DNA from: an uncultured Bacteroidia bacterium
Lineage (GTDB): Bacteria; Bacteroidota; Bacteroidia; Bacteroidales; CAJPTX01
DNA: 64,000 bases
Direction: 5' to 3'
Assembly (NCBI GenBank): GCA_947252645.1
Contig: CAMXWF010000007.1
Span: forward strand, 57,535-121,534
Shown piece by piece: positions 53,472-62,815 of this stretch (positions within the stretch are counted from its first letter, which is position 1; each line of letters opens with the position of its first letter). The translations under genes were made by a program, and so were the position numbers. The notes below the pieces were generated by a model, which ran no database searches, was not told the origin of the DNA, and was given only the letters and a program-made list of their open reading frames with translations.

Positions 53472-55358
53472 ATGGAGCACGATATGCAGAGCCCACACTC
53501 CACTTGCTATTGCGAGAGCTACTGGTATCCAGCCCGCCGGCCGACCCACGGGGTGCAGGTGCACCAGGTGGAAATAGGGGGGCGTAGCCCTGTCCGTCTC
53601 CAGAGCATGACTACCAGCCGGGGCGATGACCTAGAAGGCTCGGTCAAGCAAGCCCTCGCAATTGCCCACGCAGGGGGCGACCTCGTGCGGATTACCACCC
53701 CCACCCTGGCTCAAGCGCGGGGGCTAGAGCAGGTGGTCAAGGTGCTGCGGGCGCAAGGGTGCATGGTGCCTATCGTGGCCGATGTGCATTTTACGCCTAA
53801 GGTGGCCCTCATGGCGGCGCGATTCGCCGATAAGGTGAGGATAAATCCAGGGAACTTTGGGCTTGCAGCCCAGCAGCTCGAGTGGTCGCCTCACGAGGCC
53901 CAAGCGCGACTTCTAGACGACCTCCGGCCGCTGCTCGAGGTATGCAAACTACGCCGCATCCCGCTGCGGATTGGCGTGAACCACGGGTCGCTCTCCCCGC
54001 GCATCATGGCCAGCTACGGCGCAGGCCCCGCGGGCATGGTGGCCTCCGCCACAGAAATGCTAGCCCTCTGCCTGGCCGAGGGCTTCGACCAGGTGGTGGT
54101 GTCGCTCAAGGCTAGCACCCCGCGGCTCATGGTGGTGGCCAATCGTCTTTTCAGCGTGGAGCAGTACCGGCGGGGCTGGACCTTCCCGCTCCACCTAGGG
54201 GTCACCGAAGCTGGCAACGCGCTGCAAGGGCGCGTCAAGTCAGCTGTCGGGATTGGGGCTCTTCTGGCCGATGGTCTTGGAGATACCATCCGGGTTTCCC
54301 TCACCGAGCCGCCCGAGCGCGAAATACCCGTAGCCAAGCACTTGGTGGACTACATCGCTAGCTGGCCACGCCCCACGCATGCCCCTTGCTATCCTACAAG
54401 CCTTCCCTACGATCCGCTAGCACCGCAAAAACCTAGCTGGACGGGGCACCGTCTTTACGCCCAACGCCCCCATGGCTGGCTCCTAAAGCGTTTGTCTCAA
54501 TGGCCGGAGAAGGCAACTGAGAATCTGCTTGCTTTAGGCTTTCAGCACGATGGGCAGGGGAATTGGAGAGCCACGGGGCGTTCTGTCGACTTGGTGCTAC
54601 TGCCTGGTCAAGCGGAGGCCGCCCGCGTGCCCCAGAGCCTCTGGGATGCGTTTGCTGTGCCTGACGATGAGACTAGAAAGAGCTACCGGGCACTTTCGGG
54701 CCTTTGGCGACTCCACGTCATATCGCTCGATGGGCATCCACTGGCCTTGCCAACGACCCCTGACCCGCGGCGCGACATCCTTTACCTAGAAAGCCACGAG
54801 CCCGGGATAGCGGCCTTTCGGCGGGCTGCTATCCTCCTAGGGGTGCAGGGCATACGACTGCCCATCGTGGCGGGATATGGTGTAGAAGTGCCCTTTGACC
54901 CCGAGTGGTACAGCGTGGAGACCGCGGCGGCCTACGGCGCGCTGATGGTAGATTATCTTGCGTGGGGACTCGCACTGCCCGCGAGCGCGCTGGTGCTACG
55001 GGAGCAAGTGCAAACGGGGCTGACGATCCTCCAGTCGCTGCAAATGCGGCAAACCGAGGCCGACCTCATTGCGTGCCCTGGTTGTGGCCGCACCCTCTAC
55101 GACCTACCAACGACCCTGGCCAAAGTACGCGCCGCTACCTGCCACCTGAAGCACCTGAAAATAGCCGTCATGGGGTGCATAGTCAACGGCCCCGGGGAGA
55201 TGGCAGATGCCGACTACGGCTATGTGGGCGCTGGCCCCGGGAAGATATCCCTCTACAAGGGGCGCGAGCTCAAGGTTCAGAATATCCCCACGGAGCAAGC
55301 CGTGCCGCAGCTTATTGCGCTCATCAAGCGTGAGGGAGACTGGGTTGAGCCGTTGTAG
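53472..55358 (+). CDS. ispG: 4-hydroxy-3-methylbut-2-en-1-yl diphosphate synthase, long form
   Basis: 628 residues, the long three-domain form known in Bacteroidota, Chlamydiae and plants. N-terminal TIM barrel (VEIGGRSPVRLQSMTTS, ADVHFTPKVALMAARFADKVRINPGN), an inserted domain (about 300-500), and the 4Fe-4S domain with Cys535 and Cys538 in CPGCGRTL and Cys in MGCIVNGPGEMADADYGYVG. Converts MEcPP to HMBPP in the MEP isoprenoid route. A second Met at residue 5 could be the start. Confidence 0.96.
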   Translation: MEHDMQSPHSTCYCESYWYPARRPTHGVQVHQVEIGGRSPVRLQSMTTSRGDDLEGSVKQALAIAHAGGDLVRITTPTLAQARGLEQVVKVLRAQGCMVPIVADVHFTPKVALMAARFADKVRINPGNFGLAAQQLEWSPHEAQARLLDDLRPLLEVCKLRRIPLRIGVNHGSLSPRIMASYGAGPAGMVASATEMLALCLAEGFDQVVVSLKASTPRLMVVANRLFSVEQYRRGWTFPLHLGVTEAGNALQGRVKSAVGIGALLADGLGDTIRVSLTEPPEREIPVAKHLVDYIASWPRPTHAPCYPTSLPYDPLAPQKPSWTGHRLYAQRPHGWLLKRLSQWPEKATENLLALGFQHDGQGNWRATGRSVDLVLLPGQAEAARVPQSLWDAFAVPDDETRKSYRALSGLWRLHVISLDGHPLALPTTPDPRRDILYLESHEPGIAAFRRAAILLGVQGIRLPIVAGYGVEVPFDPEWYSVETAAAYGALMVDYLAWGLALPASALVLREQVQTGLTILQSLQMRQTEADLIACPGCGRTLYDLPTTLAKVRAATCHLKHLKIAVMGCIVNGPGEMADADYGYVGAGPGKISLYKGRELKVQNIPTEQAVPQLIALIKREGDWVEPL

Positions 55359-55362
55359 GCAC

Positions 55363-55395
55363 AAAAAAGAGCCGAGGCCTGGAGGCCTCGGCTCT
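55363..55395 (-). terminator. terminator of the superoxide dismutase gene
   Basis: A 13-bp perfect stem, AGAGCCGAGGCCT with AGGCCTCGGCTCT, followed by six T on the minus strand. It also lies 10 bases after the ispG stop on the other strand, so it may serve both, but only the minus side has a U-tract. Confidence 0.9.
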
Positions 55396-55417
55396 ATAGC
55401 CTGTAGCTAGGAATCGG

Positions 55418-56002
55418 CTAGCGGGCTGCGTAGCGCTTTTCTACCACGCTCCAGTCGAGCACCTGCCAGAAGTTCTTGATGTAATCGGCCCGGCGGTTCT
55501 GGCAATCGAGGTAGTAGGCATGCTCCCATACATCGCACGTGATGAGCGGCGTGTGGCCCTCACGAATGGGGTTGCCAGCATTGGAGAGCATCTCCAGGCA
55601 GAGCTTACCCGCCTTGTCGACCGCCAGCCATGCCCACCCGGAGCCAAAGAGCGCCGTGGCTCCCTTGGTGAACTCCTCGATGAACTTCTCCACGCTGCCG
55701 AAGTCATGCGCTAGGGCCTCGGCCAGCTTGCCTTCGGGTGCCTTCTTAGGCTTCGGGGAGAAGGACTCGAAGTAGAAAGTATGGTTGAAGGTCTGCGCTG
55801 CGTTGTTGAATATACCGCCCTCGGCCTCTTTGATCATGGTCTCCAGGGTGGCGTTCTCAAACTTAGTGCCCTCAATCAGCTTGTTGAGATTGTTGATGTA
55901 GGTCAAATGGTGCTTCCCGTGATGGAATTCCAAGGTCTGCTTTGAGATGTAGGGGCTGAGCGCATCGAGCGCATAGGGGAGATCTGGAAGTTTGAATGCC
56001 AT
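55418..56002 (-). CDS. sodB: iron/manganese superoxide dismutase
   Basis: 194 residues. Metal ligands His27 (LEFHHGKHHLTYI), His in NHTFYFESF, and Asp/His in DVWEHAYYLDCQNRRADYI, with GSGWAWL and the Fe-type pattern around the active site. Porphyromonas and Bacteroides enzymes accept either metal. Detoxifies superoxide on oxygen exposure. Terminator lies 23 bases after the stop. Confidence 0.96.
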   Translation of the reverse strand: MAFKLPDLPYALDALSPYISKQTLEFHHGKHHLTYINNLNKLIEGTKFENATLETMIKEAEGGIFNNAAQTFNHTFYFESFSPKPKKAPEGKLAEALAHDFGSVEKFIEEFTKGATALFGSGWAWLAVDKAGKLCLEMLSNAGNPIREGHTPLITCDVWEHAYYLDCQNRRADYIKNFWQVLDWSVVEKRYAAR

Positions 56003-56345
56003 AGCTTTGTCTTCTTTGTTTATTCAGAATTATCGTACGGCATGCCCATAGGACTGCCTCGCTAGTAGAAACGCATGGGTGGGTATTTTGTTGCATGGCA
56101 GTGTAGCCAAAAGTAGGGATAGATGGGGGGTGTGCCAGTTTGCTGGGGCCTTGGGGCCTGGTGGGATTACCGTTAGCCTTAGACCCGCTAGGGGCAGCGT
56201 AGCCAGTTCCTGACGTAGATAGGAGGGGCAGAGATTCTGGAGCTGGAGGGGCTGGTGATACGCCTGGACTGCCCGGCGTTGCGGTCATTGGCACTACTGG
56301 CAGTTCCCCTGGCTGGGCTAGCTTGAGGCAGCGTGCCATGAGAGT
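56003..56345. other. intergenic stretch upstream of sodB
   Basis: About 340 bases. The sodB promoter is expected here; TAATTCTG on the minus strand (56025-56032) is a one-mismatch -7 element. The long frame across this part on the minus strand has no protein-like motif. Confidence 0.35.
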
Positions 56346-56528
56346 TCACAGAGAAGCGCAGCGGGGATGAGGTCGCCAACGCACCTCGGGGGTCACTAGG
56401 TCGCAAAAACGCTCCATATCGAAGGCCCCCTGCTTGGTGAAGCATCCTGGGAAATCACGGCGCAGCAGCTCCAGGATGGAATCGTTGGGCTTGACGGAGT
56501 CGTTGGAGTCAATAACGTCCCTAACCAT
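56346..56528 (-). pseudogene. N-terminal fragment of a type III-like DNA methyltransferase
   Basis: 60 residues including SILELLRRDFPGCFTKQGAFD and MERFCDLVTPEV. This resembles the conserved N-terminal segment of Bacteroidota type III site-specific DNA methyltransferases (ELKKxFPxCFDKxGxFDxxKF). After about 48 residues the match ends and the frame stops, so the catalytic part is gone. A -7 element TACCTTTG (minus, 56557-56564) sits in a proper place upstream, so the fragment may still be transcribed. Function unlikely. Confidence 0.45.
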
Positions 56529-56556
56529 AGATCCAACAGTGTAAAAGCAGTGGTTA

Positions 56557-56564
56557 CAAAGGTA
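56557..56564 (-). promoter_or_regulatory. -7 element upstream of the methyltransferase fragment
   Basis: TACCTTTG on the minus strand, exact TAnnTTTG match, 29 bases before the fragment's ATG. Confidence 0.45.
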
Positions 56565-56672
56565 GGGTAAAGCGCGAAAAGCTTAGGATGCCACAAGCAC
56601 TTAGGCGCAAGCCAGGAAGGCCATAACAGCCCAAGCTGCGAATCCGAGAGTGCGGATGCGTAATGGTAGCAG

Positions 56673-56742
56673 CCCCCAGGAGGGGAAGTCTAGCCGGGGG
56701 AGAGGCCCGGTTTTGTTTTTAGTGCAGAAAGCACGAATTTTG
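56673..56742 (+). promoter_or_regulatory. hairpins with T-run, overlapping a purH promoter
   Basis: Two small hairpins (CCCC-AGGA-GGGG at ~56674, and CCGGG/CCCGG at 56694-56710) are followed by TTTTGTTTTT. The same T-run supplies a -33 TTTTG (56711-56715), 19 bases from a -7 GAATTTTG (56735-56742) with one mismatch. No + strand gene lies upstream to be terminated, so the promoter reading is preferred for purH. Confidence 0.45.
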
Positions 56743-56815
56743 CGCATCTATTGAGTTGGGGTTAGTGTGTGTTCAAGGCGGCTACGGCGGGCCGAGCAGG
56801 GGGCTTCCAGAAGCG

Positions 56816-58390
56816 ATGGGGAACGAAGATAAGCGCATCATACACAGAGCGTTAATCAGTGTATACAGCAAGGATGGCCTACTTCCGCTAGCCCAGGAGC
56901 TGGCCGCGCGGGGCGTGGAGATTGTATCCACGGGCGGCACGGCCAGCTTCTTGGAGCAGGCCAACATTGCGGTGCGGAGGGTAGAGGGTATCATCGGCTT
57001 CCCGGCAATTTTCGGGGGGCGTGTCAAGACGCTGCACCCGAAGATCTTTGGCGGTCTACTCTACCAGCGCGAGCTAGCCAGCGACTGCGCGGAGGCCGCT
57101 GCGCAGGGGATCGAGGCGCTCGACATGCTCGTAGTAGACCTCTACCCTTTTGAAGAAAGCTTGGCCCAGGAGGCCACGCACGCAGAGCTCATAGAGAAAA
57201 TCGACATCGGGGGCGTAGCGCTGCTGCGGGCTGCCGCCAAGAACTATCGCGATGTCCTAGTGGTCAGTAGCCGGGAGCAATATGCCCGAGTACAAGCGCT
57301 GCTAGAAGCTCAAGAGGGCAGTACGCAGCTGCGGCAGCGCCTGGAGTTCGCTGCGGCAGCGTTCCAGCGCACACAGCACTATGATGCCCTCATTGCCAGC
57401 TACATGCTCAGCTGCGCCTCCGGGCAATCGTCAGCTGTGCTCCACGAGGCCGAGCAGGCCTGTAGCCAGATTGCCAGCGGCCTGACTGGGAAAATCCACC
57501 GTTTGCGCTACGGGGAGAACCCCCACCAGCAGGGCGTGTTTGTTGGGGATCTGGAGTCGTTTTGCACGCAGCACCACGGCAAGGAGTTGTCGTACAACAA
57601 CCTGCTCGACCTCGACGGGGCCTTTGGTCTGGTGAGTGAGTATGAGGAACCGACCGTGGCGATAGTCAAGCACGGCACACCGTGCGGCCTGGCCACGGGT
57701 GCTACCATAGCCGAGGCTTGGGCGCGCGCCCTAGCCTGCGACCCGCAATCGGCCTACGGCGGCGTGATCGTGGCCAATCGCCCCATCGATGAAGAGGCCG
57801 CCCGGGGGCTCGATTCCATTTTCTTCGAGGTGGCCCTGGTGCCCAGCTTCTCCGAGGAGGCCCTGAAGATCCTGCAGCGCAAGAAGAATCGTATACTCCT
57901 GACACGCGGCCAGGCTGGCGTGTCCGTCTACCAAGTACGGAGTGCCCTCAATGGCTACTTGGTGCAAACGCGCGATGGATTCGCCGTGCAGCAGGAGCAT
58001 TTGCAGTGCGTTACCCAGACCCAAGCCACCCCCGAACAGCTGGCCGACATGCTATTTGCCATGCGGGCGGTGAAGTATTGCAAGAGCAACGCCATCGCCG
58101 TGGCGCACCACGGGCAGCTCATAGGCGTAGGGGCAGGCCAGATGAATCGGGTGGATGCCGTGCACCATGCCATAGCGCATGCGCAGGCCTTCCACCACGC
58201 ACTGGCTGGCAGCGTGCTGGCCTCAGATGCTTTTTTCCCGTTCTCCGACTCGGTGGAGACAGCGATCCAGGCAGGCATCAAGGCCTTCATCCAGCCAGGG
58301 GGCTCTATCCGCGATGCAGACTCCGTGCGCGTGTGCAATGCGCACGGCGTGCCGATGTACTTCACGGGCCACCGCCATTTTCGCCATTAA
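56816..58390 (+). CDS. purH: bifunctional AICAR formyltransferase/IMP cyclohydrolase
   Basis: 524 residues from the ATG at 56816; the frame extends back to a TTG at 56756 but that adds 20 residues outside the family. IMP cyclohydrolase domain (ALISVYSKDGLLPLAQEL, STGGTASFLEQA, GGRVKTLHPKIFGGLL) and AICAR transformylase domain (LRYGENPHQQG, KHGTPCGLA, CKSNAIAVAHHGQLIGVGAGQMNRVDA, ASDAFFPFSDSVE). Performs the last two steps of IMP synthesis. mreB follows after 15 bases. Confidence 0.96.
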   Translation: MGNEDKRIIHRALISVYSKDGLLPLAQELAARGVEIVSTGGTASFLEQANIAVRRVEGIIGFPAIFGGRVKTLHPKIFGGLLYQRELASDCAEAAAQGIEALDMLVVDLYPFEESLAQEATHAELIEKIDIGGVALLRAAAKNYRDVLVVSSREQYARVQALLEAQEGSTQLRQRLEFAAAAFQRTQHYDALIASYMLSCASGQSSAVLHEAEQACSQIASGLTGKIHRLRYGENPHQQGVFVGDLESFCTQHHGKELSYNNLLDLDGAFGLVSEYEEPTVAIVKHGTPCGLATGATIAEAWARALACDPQSAYGGVIVANRPIDEEAARGLDSIFFEVALVPSFSEEALKILQRKKNRILLTRGQAGVSVYQVRSALNGYLVQTRDGFAVQQEHLQCVTQTQATPEQLADMLFAMRAVKYCKSNAIAVAHHGQLIGVGAGQMNRVDAVHHAIAHAQAFHHALAGSVLASDAFFPFSDSVETAIQAGIKAFIQPGGSIRDADSVRVCNAHGVPMYFTGHRHFRH

Positions 58391-58405
58391 ACCAGGAAAT
58401 CCTTC

Positions 58406-59428
58406 ATGGGACTATTTTCGTTCTTCACGCAAGAGCTGGCCATCGACCTAGGAACAGCCAATACTATCATCATCAGCAATGACAAGATAGTAGTGGATGA
58501 GCCATCGATAGTAGCTATCGACACGGTGGACAAGAAGCTGATAGCCATAGGCTCGGAGGCGCGCATGATGCTCGGTAAAACGCACGAGCACATCCGCACC
58601 ATACGCCCGCTGCGCGATGGGGTGATTGCCGATTTCGATGCGGCCGAGCAGATGATTCGAGGCATGATCAAGATGACCAATCACCGCAAACGGCTCTTCT
58701 CCCCCGCGCTGCGGATGGTGATCTGCGTGCCGAGCGGCAGCACGGAGGTGGAGCTCAGGGCCGTGCGCGACAGCGCAGAGCAGGCCGATGGGCGCGATGT
58801 CTACATGATCTACGAGCCCATGGCGGCCGCCATGGGCATCGGCATCGACGTGGAGGCCCCCCAAGGCAGCATGGTGGTGGACATCGGGGGGGGCACCACC
58901 GAGATCGCCGTCATCTCCCTAGGGGGCATCGTGTGCAACAAGTCCGAACGCATTGCGGGCGATGGCTTCACCGCGGACATCCAAGACTACCTGCGACGGC
59001 AGTACAACATCAAGATCGGCGAGCGCACGGCCGAGGACATCAAGATCGCCGTGGGCGCCGCGCTGACCGACCTAGAGACCCCACCCGACGCTTTCATCGT
59101 GCATGGCCCCCACCAAGTCTCCTCACTGCCCGTGGAGGTGCCGGTGAACTACCAGGAGATAGCCCACTGTCTGGAGCGCTCGCTAAGCAAGATAGAATCG
59201 GCCATCCTCAAGGTCCTAGAGATGTGCCCCGAGGAGCTCTACGGCGACATCGTCAAGCGGGGCATATACCTCACGGGGGGCGGGGCCCTACTGCGTGGCC
59301 TCGATAAGCGCCTCTCCGACAAGATACGCATCCCCTTCATTGTGGCCGAAGACCCGCTGCACGCGGTGGCCCGCGGCACCGGGATAGCACTCAAGAGCAT
59401 CGACAAGTGTCCCTTCCTGATGCGCTAA
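58406..59428 (+). CDS. mreB: rod shape-determining protein MreB
   Basis: 340 residues. Actin-fold motifs: IDLGTANT (phosphate 1), VDIGGGTTEIAVISLGG (phosphate 2), YLTGGGALLRGLDK (adenosine). Polymerises on the inner membrane and organises the elongasome with MreC, MreD and PBP2. An 8-G run at 58886-58893 encodes the GGG of phosphate 2. Follows purH closely and is followed by mreC, the order recalled from other Bacteroidota. Confidence 0.97.
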   Translation: MGLFSFFTQELAIDLGTANTIIISNDKIVVDEPSIVAIDTVDKKLIAIGSEARMMLGKTHEHIRTIRPLRDGVIADFDAAEQMIRGMIKMTNHRKRLFSPALRMVICVPSGSTEVELRAVRDSAEQADGRDVYMIYEPMAAAMGIGIDVEAPQGSMVVDIGGGTTEIAVISLGGIVCNKSERIAGDGFTADIQDYLRRQYNIKIGERTAEDIKIAVGAALTDLETPPDAFIVHGPHQVSSLPVEVPVNYQEIAHCLERSLSKIESAILKVLEMCPEELYGDIVKRGIYLTGGGALLRGLDKRLSDKIRIPFIVAEDPLHAVARGTGIALKSIDKCPFLMR

Positions 59429-59498
59429 CCCACCCAGAGCAAAGCCCCCAGAGCCAGCGCAGGAGTCCCCGACCAAGGCTCGCCTAGACTTCAATCGT

Positions 59499-60332
59499 AT
59501 GAACACGCTCCTTCGCCTCCTGCAGCAGTATAAGCACGTCCTACTATTCCTGCTACTCGAGGCGGCAGCCTTGGTGGGCTACTTCAACTACAGCTACGAG
59601 CAGAAAGTCCGGGCGGGCTTCTTCTTGCATCGCCAGGGAGCCGTCATCTCGCGCTGGCTCTCCTCCTGGCGCAACTACCTATCGCTCGAGCCCACCAACC
59701 AGCGGCTGGCGCAGGAAAACGTTGACCTACGCAATCAGCTGGCCCGCTACGAACTCGCAGCCGGCGGTGCGCGCCCCTGGCGCCCCTCCGACGATAGCAC
59801 ACGCAGACTCCACTACCTAACGGCCACCGTTGTAAGCAATAGCGTGGCGCGGCAACGCAACTACTTCATGCTCGATGCCGGGCAAGCGCAGGGCCTTGAG
59901 CCCCAGATGCCCGTGCTCAGCCAGGGGGCAGTGGCCGGCTTTACCGTAGCCATCTCGCCCCACTACGCCATGGTGATATCCCTACTCAACACCGATTTAC
60001 GCATCTCGGCCAAGCTGCAACGCTCAAACTACTTTGGCTCCCTGCACTGGGACGGCCTGCGCTACCGCGAGGTACTGCTGACGGAAATTCCCCACCACGT
60101 GTTCGTGGCCCCAGGCGACACGGTGATGACGAGCGGCTACTCCAACATCTTCCCGGCCGCCCTGCCCATCGGCATAGTCAAGTCGATAGAGAACCAGGGG
60201 GGCGATTTCAACACCTACCGCGTGGAGCTGGCAGTGGACTTCCGCAAGCTCCACCACGTCACCCTGATAAAAAACCCCACCCGGGCGGAGCGCGACTCCC
60301 TCCAGCAAACCCTCGTGGAGCATGTCCTCTAG
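59499..60332 (+). CDS. mreC: rod shape-determining protein MreC
   Basis: 277 residues. One N-terminal membrane helix (HVLLFLLLEAAALVGYF), a coiled-coil stretch (QRLAQENVDLRNQLARYE), then the beta domain with AQGLEPQMPVLSQGAVAGFT and APGDTVMTSGYSNIFPAALPIG. Periplasmic scaffold of the elongasome; activates PBP2. Overlaps mreD by 11 bases. Confidence 0.95.
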   Translation: MNTLLRLLQQYKHVLLFLLLEAAALVGYFNYSYEQKVRAGFFLHRQGAVISRWLSSWRNYLSLEPTNQRLAQENVDLRNQLARYELAAGGARPWRPSDDSTRRLHYLTATVVSNSVARQRNYFMLDAGQAQGLEPQMPVLSQGAVAGFTVAISPHYAMVISLLNTDLRISAKLQRSNYFGSLHWDGLRYREVLLTEIPHHVFVAPGDTVMTSGYSNIFPAALPIGIVKSIENQGGDFNTYRVELAVDFRKLHHVTLIKNPTRAERDSLQQTLVEHVL

Positions 60333-60846
60333 CGTGCTAAAAAGCGCTGCGCTCTTCCTGCTCCTCACGCTGGCGCAGATCGTCCTGTTCAACAACATCG
60401 AGCTCTGGGGCTACCTCACCCCCTACGCCTACCTACTGTTCATCTTCCTGCTGCCCGCAAGAATCTCCCGTACCCTGCTGGTATTCCTAGGATTTGCCCA
60501 AGGCCTCATAGTCGACCTCTATACCTCCACCCTGGGGCTCCACACCGCCGCCACCACCCTAGTAGCTTTCTTGCGCCCACACTTCCTGCTGCTCTTTGCC
60601 GAGCAGCGTAACGGCAAAGAAGAATGGACTCCCTCCATAGCGCAGCTTGGCGTGGAAAGCACGCTGAAGTATAATGGGACCCTCATCGCCATCCACCACC
60701 TGGTACTCTACTTCTTGTCCGCCTTCTCATTCGCCCACTTTGGTGCCTCGCTGCTTAAAGCACTCCTCAATGCGCTCTTTACGCTGGCCACAGTGCTCCT
60801 GTTGCAGTACCTGTTCTCTGGGCATCACCAAGGGCATAATCGCTAG
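60322..60846 (+). CDS. mreD: rod shape-determining protein MreD
   Basis: 174 residues, almost entirely hydrophobic, with five or six membrane helices (FLLLTLAQIVLFNN, AYLLFIFLLPARI, GFAQGLIVDLYTSTLGLHTAA). The last pattern, Gly/Asp in the third helix, is typical of MreD. Starts inside the end of mreC and is followed by the PBP2 gene after five bases. Confidence 0.92.
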   Translation: MSSSVLKSAALFLLLTLAQIVLFNNIELWGYLTPYAYLLFIFLLPARISRTLLVFLGFAQGLIVDLYTSTLGLHTAATTLVAFLRPHFLLLFAEQRNGKEEWTPSIAQLGVESTLKYNGTLIAIHHLVLYFLSAFSFAHFGASLLKALLNALFTLATVLLLQYLFSGHHQGHNR

Positions 60847-60851
60847 GGGCA

Positions 60852-62798
60852 GTGCTATTTAAAGCTGGTAGACCGCTTGTCATCACAGGGGGCATAGTGG
60901 CAGTCTTCCTGGTCATCTTGGCCAAGCTTTTTTACATCCAGGTCATCGATGATTCCTACAAGCTCTCGGCCGACAACAATGTGCTGCGCCGCATTACCCA
61001 ATACCCTGCCCGGGGCATAATCTCCGATTGTCACGGCGTGCCGCTGGTGACCAACAAGGTATGCTACGACCTGATGGTCATCCCATCGCAGCTCAAGCCC
61101 TTCGACACCCTCCTGCTGGCCCAGGAGCTGCATATCAGCCTCGAGGACATCCGCACCACGCTCCGACAGGCTAAGGAGTACTCCTTCTACAAGGAATCCC
61201 TCTTCCTCAAACAGATAGACCCCGTAGAGTACGGCCATTTCCAAGAACGACTCTACCAGTTTCCCGGCTTTTACGTGCAGCCCCGTACTCTACGCAGCTA
61301 CCCCCGCCCCATTGCCGCCCATGCGCTGGGCTACGTGGGCGAGGTGAGCCCCGCGACCATCGCCCAACGACCCTACTACAAAATGGGCGACTACATCGGC
61401 ATAAGCGGCCTAGAAAAACAATACGAGGAAATCCTCCGGGGGCACCGAGGGGTAAGCATCTACCTGGTGGATGTCCACAATCGCATCAAAGGGCACTACG
61501 CCGACGGGCAATATGACACCGTGCCCGAGGCTGGCAGCAACATGCAGCTGACCCTCGACGCCGAGCTACAGGCCTATGGGGAGTACTTGATGGAGGGCAA
61601 GGTGGGCAGCGTGGTGGCCATAGAACCAGCCTCTGGCGGCATTCTGGCCATGGTGAGTGCCCCAAGCTACAACCCCAACCTACTCGTAGGCCGACCACGG
61701 GCTACCAACTTCCGGGCCCTCGAAGCCGACACCCTCAAGCCCCTCTTCAATCGCAGCATCATGGCCCTCTATCCGCCTGGCTCCACGTTCAAAATCGTCA
61801 ACGGCCTCATAGCGCTTCAGGAGGGCGTTACGTGGCTGGATAGAGGCTACAGCTGCCATGGTCGATACACGGTAGGTCGCGGCGTGGGGTGCCACAGTCA
61901 CCCCCCTGCACACTCCCTGGTCGATGCCGTCCGTATGTCGTGCAACGCCTACTTCTGCATGCTCTTCCGCGACATCATGGACAACAGGAAGCAATACGCC
62001 AACATCGAGGCGGCATTCCAAGCTTGGGCCAATTATCTGTATGCCTTCGGGTTCGGCCACCAGCTGCATGTAGACCTCCCAGGCGAACTCCCAGGCAATG
62101 TGCCCACCGTAGACTTTTACAACCACTACTTCCACAAGGGGGCCTGGAACTCTCTCACCATCATCTCCTTGGCCATAGGACAAGGCGAGCTGGGAACCAC
62201 ACCCCTAGAAATGGCCAACCTGGCCGCCATAATAGCCAATAGGGGCTACTATAAAACGCCACACCTCGTCAAGCGCATCGAGGGTAACCAGACTGCCCAG
62301 AACGAAGTGAAAAATTACAGCATCCCCATAGCCAAAGAGCATTTCGAGCCCATTATCGAGGGGATGTACCAAGCCGTCAACGGGGGCTGGGGCTCTGGTG
62401 CCACCGGCTGGCGCGCCAAAACACAGGGACTAGACGTGTGCGGGAAAACCGGCACAGCCCAAAATCCCCACGGGGACGACCACTCGGTCTTCATAGCCTT
62501 TGCTCCACGCAACAACCCCAAAATCGCCATCGCCGTGTTCGTGGAAAATGCCGGGGCGGGGGGGCGCTGGGCTGCGCCCATTGCGGGACTGATGATAGAA
62601 AAATACCTCAACCGGGAGGTACTCAACGCACCCATGGAAAAGTACGTCAAAACGGGCATCTACGACTGGGGCCTTCCCATGGCCACGCCCAAGGCAGAGC
62701 AACGCGATAGCCTAGCCCTGCCCGAAAGACTGCCCGCCGAGCCACTCCCCCTCAAGCTACCAAGCCTCATTCCGCGCCCCACCACCATCAACCCATAA
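60852..62798 (+). CDS. mrdA: penicillin-binding protein 2 (elongasome transpeptidase)
   Basis: 648 residues from a GTG start. One N-terminal helix (LVITGGIVAVFLVILAKLFYIQ), a dimerisation domain with YPARGIISDCHGVPLVTN, then transpeptidase motifs: catalytic Ser in YPPGSTFK, MSCNAYF (SxN) and KTGTAQ (KTG). Cross-links peptidoglycan during elongation together with RodA. A Pro-rich tail ends the protein. rodA, often next in Bacteroidota, is not here: a surface-protein gene follows instead. Confidence 0.95.
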   Translation: MLFKAGRPLVITGGIVAVFLVILAKLFYIQVIDDSYKLSADNNVLRRITQYPARGIISDCHGVPLVTNKVCYDLMVIPSQLKPFDTLLLAQELHISLEDIRTTLRQAKEYSFYKESLFLKQIDPVEYGHFQERLYQFPGFYVQPRTLRSYPRPIAAHALGYVGEVSPATIAQRPYYKMGDYIGISGLEKQYEEILRGHRGVSIYLVDVHNRIKGHYADGQYDTVPEAGSNMQLTLDAELQAYGEYLMEGKVGSVVAIEPASGGILAMVSAPSYNPNLLVGRPRATNFRALEADTLKPLFNRSIMALYPPGSTFKIVNGLIALQEGVTWLDRGYSCHGRYTVGRGVGCHSHPPAHSLVDAVRMSCNAYFCMLFRDIMDNRKQYANIEAAFQAWANYLYAFGFGHQLHVDLPGELPGNVPTVDFYNHYFHKGAWNSLTIISLAIGQGELGTTPLEMANLAAIIANRGYYKTPHLVKRIEGNQTAQNEVKNYSIPIAKEHFEPIIEGMYQAVNGGWGSGATGWRAKTQGLDVCGKTGTAQNPHGDDHSVFIAFAPRNNPKIAIAVFVENAGAGGRWAAPIAGLMIEKYLNREVLNAPMEKYVKTGIYDWGLPMATPKAEQRDSLALPERLPAEPLPLKLPSLIPRPTTINP

Positions 62799-62815
62799 TC
62801 AAAATTCAAGGATGG

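Noticed and set aside
55872..56339. A 155-codon minus-strand frame upstream of sodB
   Set aside because: Overlaps the sodB start and promoter region, composition rich in Pro and Ser, no motif.
56580..56720. SRP RNA or other known small RNA
   Set aside because: The conserved GGAAGG-AGCAG loop of SRP RNA is not present and no other consensus fits.
58886..58893. Eight-G run in mreB as a phase-variation tract
   Set aside because: It encodes the invariant GGG of the phosphate-2 loop of an essential protein.
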